Origin: Planotetraspora thailandica
GTDB lineage: Bacteria; Actinomycetota; Actinomycetes; Streptosporangiales; Streptosporangiaceae
Length of the DNA: 64,000 nucleotides
Reading direction: 5' to 3'
Assembly (NCBI RefSeq): GCF_016863335.1
Contig: NZ_BOOR01000056.1
Coordinates: 1-64,000 of the forward strand
Below are positions 59,665-64,000 of the stretch, piece after piece. The position numbers and the translations under genes were made by a program. Below the pieces are notes generated by a model. The model searched no databases, was not told the DNA's origin, and saw only the letters and a program-made list of their open reading frames with translations. Positions within the stretch are counted from its first letter, which is position 1; every line of letters starts with the position of its first letter.

Positions 59665-62469
59665 CTACCCGCGCATTCGGCTCTCGTACGAGATGGCGTC
59701 GCGGATCTGGTGCCGGTCGGTGACGCCGAGCACCGGGAAAGACCGGTAGAGGTGCGAGGACACGGTCCTCGGGGAGATGCTCAGCCGTTCGCCGATCTGG
59801 CGGTTGGTCAGGCCTTCGGCCGCGAGGCGGACGATCTCGCGCTGCTGCGGCGTGAGTTCGGTCAGCCGGTTGAGGTCCATGGGCCCCGTGACGGCGACCC
59901 CTGAGGCGCGCAACTCTGCTTCGGCCCGTTGGACGTACGGCTCGGCGCCAAGGCGCCGGAACACCTCCAGGGCGGTGACGAGGACGGGTTTCGATTCGTT
60001 GATACGCCGGCGACGGCGCAGCCACTCGGCGTAGTCCAGCCGCAGGGACGCCCGCTCGAAGGGCCACTCGTCGCCCGCGGGGTCGGCGAGCGCGCCGGCG
60101 TAGTGCTCCTCCGCCTCCTCGGGCGGCGACGTCAGCGCCCGGGCGTGTGCGAGAAGCTGCCGCAACCGTGGCGACACGTCGCCGTCGATCCGGCCTGCGG
60201 CGTGCTCGACCACCGCTCTGCCCTCGTCGGCCTTGCCCGTACGGGCGGCGGCGGTGGCGAAGTCCGCGAGCGCGAAGTAGGAGGCGTGGTAGTGGTGCGG
60301 TGCGCCGTCCGCGTCGAACACCTGGCGAAGAAGGCTGTAGGCCGTCTCGAAGTGTCCCTCGACGAGGGCGATCAGACCCTCGGCCCGGCGCTCACGCGCC
60401 GCGATCACCGGAGAGTCGATCGGGTCCATGGCGGAGACCGCCGTCGCGGTGAGCTCGCGGGCGCGGGCGACGTCGCCCCGCAGGGCCGCCAGCGTGGCCG
60501 CGACGAGACTGACCTCGGCAGTGACGATCTCCATTCCGAAGGCCCTGGCCAGTTCCGACGCCTCCTGGCTCGCGTCCAGCGCCTCGTCCCACCGGCCGGT
60601 GTCCAGGCAGGCCCACGCGAGCCCCATCACCACGGCGCCGCTGGCACCCTGCACCCCCGGCTTGCGGAGCATCTCCCGTGCTTCCCTGAGGACACGCACC
60701 GCCACGTCGGACTGGTCGAGCACCCAGGCGACCGAGCCCGCCGTCGACGAGGCGGGGATGTCCAGCCGGTGTTCCGTGATTCGGCGAAGTTCCGCCAGCG
60801 CCTGGGGACGTTCCCTGAAGGGGTCGATCGCGGCACGCGCCAACAGCCGGATCGCTCCGTAGGCCAGTTCCTTGCCGTGTGGCCGGCCCGGGTCGTCCTG
60901 CTGGGAGAGCCGGTTCACCAGCCGGCGCACCGCGGCCCGGCCGGCGGGCGCTCCCAGGTGGTAGGCGACGGTCGCCGCCGGTCCCAGAGCGCTCCAGGCG
61001 ATGAGCGGCTCCTCCGCGGCCGTCTCCTCACCCAGCCTCACGAGCACTCTGAGTGCCTCCGCCTGACGTTTGGTCCAGGCGAGAGCCCATCCGATCTCCC
61101 GGTCGGCCTTCGCGTGCAACACCGGATCGGCCGTGCACGCCGACGCACGCGTCGCGAGATCCTGGACCCACGCGGCCTGCCCGGTGACTGTGGCGTAGTC
61201 GGCCGCGAAGAGGAGTCGTCGTGCTCTGTCCTCGGAACTCGGGCTCAGTTCGGCCGCCCGTTCCATGGCGAGGGCGGCGGCCACGCAGCCTCCGCGGCGC
61301 AGGGCCTCCGCAGCCGTCTCCACAAGGAGCAGCGCCACATCCTCGTCGGGATGGAGCGTCGCCCGCGCGAGATGCCAGGCTCGGCGGTCCAGCCGGTGCG
61401 TCAGGACGGCGGCGAGACGACGATGAGCCTCCGCCCGGTCGGCGAAAGGCGCCGCCTGATAGACGGCCGAGCGCATGAGGGGATGGGAGAACGCCACTCC
61501 CGCGCCGGTCACGGAGACCAGGCCGGCGTCCTCGGCAGGCCGCCACACCTGTGGGTCGAGACCGGGAAGGCCGGCACTGGCCGCCTCCAGCAGTTCGGAG
61601 GGCCCTGCCACGGCGGCGTACAGCAGGGCCGTACGGCATGTCTCCGGCAGGGTGCTCACGCGCGCGCTGAACAGCTGCTCCAAGCGGTCGCTGAGGGGGA
61701 GCGGGTCGTCGAGCCGGCGGCCCGTCCACATCTCCGTCGCCGTCGCCTTGCTCAGCTCCACCAGGGCCATGGGGTTGCCCTGAGCATGAGCCAGGACGGT
61801 GGACCGGGTCAGACCGCCGGGCCTGTGCGGTTGCACGTCCAGCAGAAGGTTCGCATGCGTCTGCGTGAGCGGTTCGAGCCGCAGTTTGCCGACGTCTTCG
61901 CCGAACGGGCGCGGTGGAGTCTGGCCGCGCGCGCTGAAGGCGATCGCGATCGGCTCGTTCCTGAAACGCCTCCAGGCGAAGGAGATCACGTCGCGGGAGT
62001 TGTAGTCGAGCCACTGGATGTCGTCGATCACGAGCAGGAGTGGCGACCGCTCTGCGACCTTGAGGAGCAACGTCACCGTGGCGATGCCGATCAGCAGCCG
62101 GTCGGGGACGGCGAACTCCTCGACCAGGCCAAACGCCGCCAGCAGTGCGTTTCGATGGGGCGCGGCCAGCTCGTCCAGAGGCGAGTCGGGCGAGCTCAAC
62201 ACAGGGTGAAGGAGTTGGTGCAACCCCGCGAACGCGAGCTGGGTCTCGGACTCGTTGGCCACGGCCGACAGAACGCGTACGTCCTTCTTGCCGGCCTCGT
62301 CCACCAGCCGTGCCAGGAGGCTGGTCTTGCCCATGCCCGCATCGCCGAGGAGCGCCAGCGCCTGGCCTGAGGGCGCGTCGATCAGGCCCATGAGTCGGTG
62401 AAGCTCGTCTTCTCGGCCGATGAGGGCCGTGCCGAGTGCGGGAGAAGTGCCACGCCCGGGTTGCGACAT
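59665..62469 (-). CDS. LAL-type LuxR regulator with N-terminal ATPase
   Basis: About 934 residues: AAA/NACHT-like ATPase at the N-terminus (GREDELHRLMGLID; Walker A LLGDAGMGKTSLLARL; Walker B LLLVIDDIQWLD), a long helical/TPR-like middle part (about 300-850) and a C-terminal LuxR helix-turn-helix (LTPQQREIVRLAAEGLTNRQ, SPRTVSSHLYRSFPVLGV). LAL regulators act as ATP-dependent activators of secondary metabolism or sugar use. The start at 62469 (MSQPGRG) is preferred over 62493. Divergent from a second LAL gene; targets unknown. Confidence 0.93.
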   Translation of the reverse strand: MSQPGRGTSPALGTALIGREDELHRLMGLIDAPSGQALALLGDAGMGKTSLLARLVDEAGKKDVRVLSAVANESETQLAFAGLHQLLHPVLSSPDSPLDELAAPHRNALLAAFGLVEEFAVPDRLLIGIATVTLLLKVAERSPLLLVIDDIQWLDYNSRDVISFAWRRFRNEPIAIAFSARGQTPPRPFGEDVGKLRLEPLTQTHANLLLDVQPHRPGGLTRSTVLAHAQGNPMALVELSKATATEMWTGRRLDDPLPLSDRLEQLFSARVSTLPETCRTALLYAAVAGPSELLEAASAGLPGLDPQVWRPAEDAGLVSVTGAGVAFSHPLMRSAVYQAAPFADRAEAHRRLAAVLTHRLDRRAWHLARATLHPDEDVALLLVETAAEALRRGGCVAAALAMERAAELSPSSEDRARRLLFAADYATVTGQAAWVQDLATRASACTADPVLHAKADREIGWALAWTKRQAEALRVLVRLGEETAAEEPLIAWSALGPAATVAYHLGAPAGRAAVRRLVNRLSQQDDPGRPHGKELAYGAIRLLARAAIDPFRERPQALAELRRITEHRLDIPASSTAGSVAWVLDQSDVAVRVLREAREMLRKPGVQGASGAVVMGLAWACLDTGRWDEALDASQEASELARAFGMEIVTAEVSLVAATLAALRGDVARARELTATAVSAMDPIDSPVIAARERRAEGLIALVEGHFETAYSLLRQVFDADGAPHHYHASYFALADFATAAARTGKADEGRAVVEHAAGRIDGDVSPRLRQLLAHARALTSPPEEAEEHYAGALADPAGDEWPFERASLRLDYAEWLRRRRRINESKPVLVTALEVFRRLGAEPYVQRAEAELRASGVAVTGPMDLNRLTELTPQQREIVRLAAEGLTNRQIGERLSISPRTVSSHLYRSFPVLGVTDRHQIRDAISYESRMRG

Positions 62470-62657
62470 GTCGTGCGATTCCCATTCGTACAAAACGGAC
62501 AGTCCACAGACTTTACTGGCAGCGACCGCCGTTCCGGCCGAGGTGCAGTCATGTGTCGGATACCGGAGGCCTCGCCACCTGTACAGACTGGTCGAGCCCC
62601 CGTACCTGCCGGTTCACCCGGCCCGCGATGTCCCGTGAAAGGAGCGGACGCCGGTCC

Positions 62658-64000
62658 ATGCGCCACCTGATCGAGGCGGACATGCTGCTCGGCCGTGAAC
62701 AGGAGAGCGCGCGGCTGAAGGGCATGCTCGACGCCGCTCGTCGGGGGTTCGGCGGCTGTCTCCTGCTGCGGGGCCGGGAGGGAGCCGGGAAGACGGCGTT
62801 GCTCGACCATGCGGTGCAGGCGGCGCCCGACGCCATTGTGGTGCGGATCTCCGGGGTCGAGTCGGAGACCGGGATCGGCCACGCGGCGCTGCACCAGGTC
62901 CTGCTGCCGTTCCTCGATCGCCTCATGGTGTTGCCCGATCCACAGCGGTCCGCTCTGGAGACGGTCTTCGGCCTGAGCGGCGGCATGACGCCCGAGCCGT
63001 TCCTCGTCGGGGTCGCCGCCCTCACTCTGCTGGCCGACGCCGCCGCCTCGTCCGGCGGTGTGCTGCTGTGCATCGTCGACGACGCGCACCTCGTGGACCA
63101 GGAGTCGGCTCAGGTGCTGGCGTTCGCCGCCCGGCGGCTGCGGGCCGAGCGCATCGTCCTGCTCATCGCGATGGAGGAATCCCCTTCTGGGGCTGCGACA
63201 TGGGCGGGGCTGCCGGTTCACGAGGTCGGAGGGCTGGATCCGGCCGCGGCGCGCGAACTGTTGCTCTCGACCTCCAGCGACTGTGTGGCCGACCACGTGG
63301 TCGAGCGCATCGTCGCCGAAGCGGACGGCAATCCTCTCGCCCTCCTCGAAATCGGCAGTACGCTCACGCCGGACCAGCTGGCGGGCGTCGCACGCCTTCC
63401 CGAGCCGCTGCCGGCCAGCGACGACGCGCGGTTCACCAGGGAATTGGGACGGTTGCCTGCGGCCGCGCGCGTGATGCTGCTGACCGCTGCGGCGGAGCCG
63501 TCGGGCGACCCGGAGGTCGTCCGGCGTGCGGGAGCCGAGCTCGGTTTCGGGGACGACGTGGCCACGCTCGCCGGGGTCAGGGACGTCGTGGAGCTGGATG
63601 GGCGGATCCGGTTCCGCCATCCCCTGCTGCGCTCCGCGGTCTATCACGGCGCGTCCACGGACGAGAGGCGACGGGTTCACCGGGTCCTCGCGGCCGTCAC
63701 CTCGGTCGAGCGGGACCCCGATCGCCGCACTCTGCATCTCGCCGAGGCGGCCCCAGGGCCGGACGAGGCGCTGGCCGCCGAGCTCGAGGCCGCAGCGGGC
63801 CGGGCCAGAGCGCGGAGCGGGCACGGCGCGGAGGTCGCCATCCGTCTGCGCGCCGCGGACCTCACGCCGGACGTCTCCCGGCGGGCGCGGCGTCTGGTGG
63901 CCGCGGCCCGAGCGGCGGTGAGCGCGGGCGCGTTCACCCAGGCCCGAGCGCTGCTCGTGGCGGCCGCGCCGCATCTGTCCGATCCGCTCACGCGGGCGCT
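62658..64000 (+). CDS. LAL-type LuxR regulator, partial (runs off window end)
   Basis: At least 447 residues, no stop before the window end. Opening MRHLIEADMLLGREQESARL, Walker A LRGREGAGKTALLDHA, Walker B VLLCIVDDAHLVDQES, then DGNPLALLEIGSTL and FRHPLLRSAVYHGASTDERR, the standard ATPase part of LAL proteins; the LuxR helix-turn-helix must lie beyond 64000. AAAGGAG lies 14 bases before ATG 62658, so the true start could be slightly different. Divergent from the LAL gene at 59665-62469, which has the same domain plan. Confidence 0.9.
   Translation, partial: MRHLIEADMLLGREQESARLKGMLDAARRGFGGCLLLRGREGAGKTALLDHAVQAAPDAIVVRISGVESETGIGHAALHQVLLPFLDRLMVLPDPQRSALETVFGLSGGMTPEPFLVGVAALTLLADAAASSGGVLLCIVDDAHLVDQESAQVLAFAARRLRAERIVLLIAMEESPSGAATWAGLPVHEVGGLDPAAARELLLSTSSDCVADHVVERIVAEADGNPLALLEIGSTLTPDQLAGVARLPEPLPASDDARFTRELGRLPAAARVMLLTAAAEPSGDPEVVRRAGAELGFGDDVATLAGVRDVVELDGRIRFRHPLLRSAVYHGASTDERRRVHRVLAAVTSVERDPDRRTLHLAEAAPGPDEALAAELEAAAGRARARSGHGAEVAIRLRAADLTPDVSRRARRLVAAARAAVSAGAFTQARALLVAAAPHLSDPLTRA

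Overview
The window is high-GC DNA with frequent GTG/TTG starts, HisKA_3/NarL two-component systems, ECF sigma factors, MmyB-type XRE regulators, DUF4232 and LAL regulators. This points to an actinomycete, probably of the Streptosporangiales (inference from style; no 16S or other marker is present). I saw no rRNA, tRNA, CRISPR or intact insertion sequence.

Layout. 206-2094: a first two-component system (TCS1). 2153-4129: a small lipoprotein and a serine hydrolase. 4182-9753: TCS2 divergent from a lipoprotein, a peptidoglycan-binding adaptor, an ABC ATPase and a MacB-like permease, probably a stress-responsive exporter. 9830-15329: metabolic and regulatory genes (aldo/keto reductase, SRPBCC protein divergent from a MarR regulator across a perfect operator, SDR, XRE regulator) and a His-rich DUF305/DUF6153-like pair.

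15581-37704 is the outstanding region. It holds seven complete histidine kinase/response regulator pairs (TCS3-TCS9) and seven small polytopic membrane proteins (M1-M7), one per pair, and nothing else that I recognise. Each membrane gene is either divergent from its kinase (M1/TCS3, M3/TCS5, M4/TCS6, M7/TCS9) or directly upstream of it on the same strand (M2/TCS4, M5/TCS7, M6/TCS8). Kinase and regulator reading frames overlap in every pair. The kinases form two classes: compact ones with an H-D-x-x-A/S-H phospho-box (TCS2, 3, 5, 6) and long ones of about 660-705 residues with a DLHDG-type box (TCS4, 7, 8, 9). A short relic of another response regulator survives at the left edge (15475-15522). 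The array looks like repeated duplication and divergence of a three-gene sensory module, and is the best candidate here for an undescribed system.

38282-49537: prolyl oligopeptidase, an orphan PAS kinase, a degraded patch with a truncated glycosyltransferase and short repeats, a RibD-type reductase, a SnoaL-fused ECF sigma factor, an XRE regulator facing an NTF2-like/cupin operon across a perfect 24-bp palindrome, a secreted lamin-tail protein, and a second ECF sigma factor with a leader ORF and a membrane partner carrying a PASTA-like tail, followed by a DUF4232 lipoprotein.

49674-64000: a barstar-domain protein, a secreted beta-propeller, a large secreted nuclease with three C-terminal carbohydrate-binding repeats, a GntR-MFS pair, an acyltransferase flanked by 40-bp direct repeats, a membrane-anchored protein, and two divergent LAL-type LuxR regulators, the second running off the window end.
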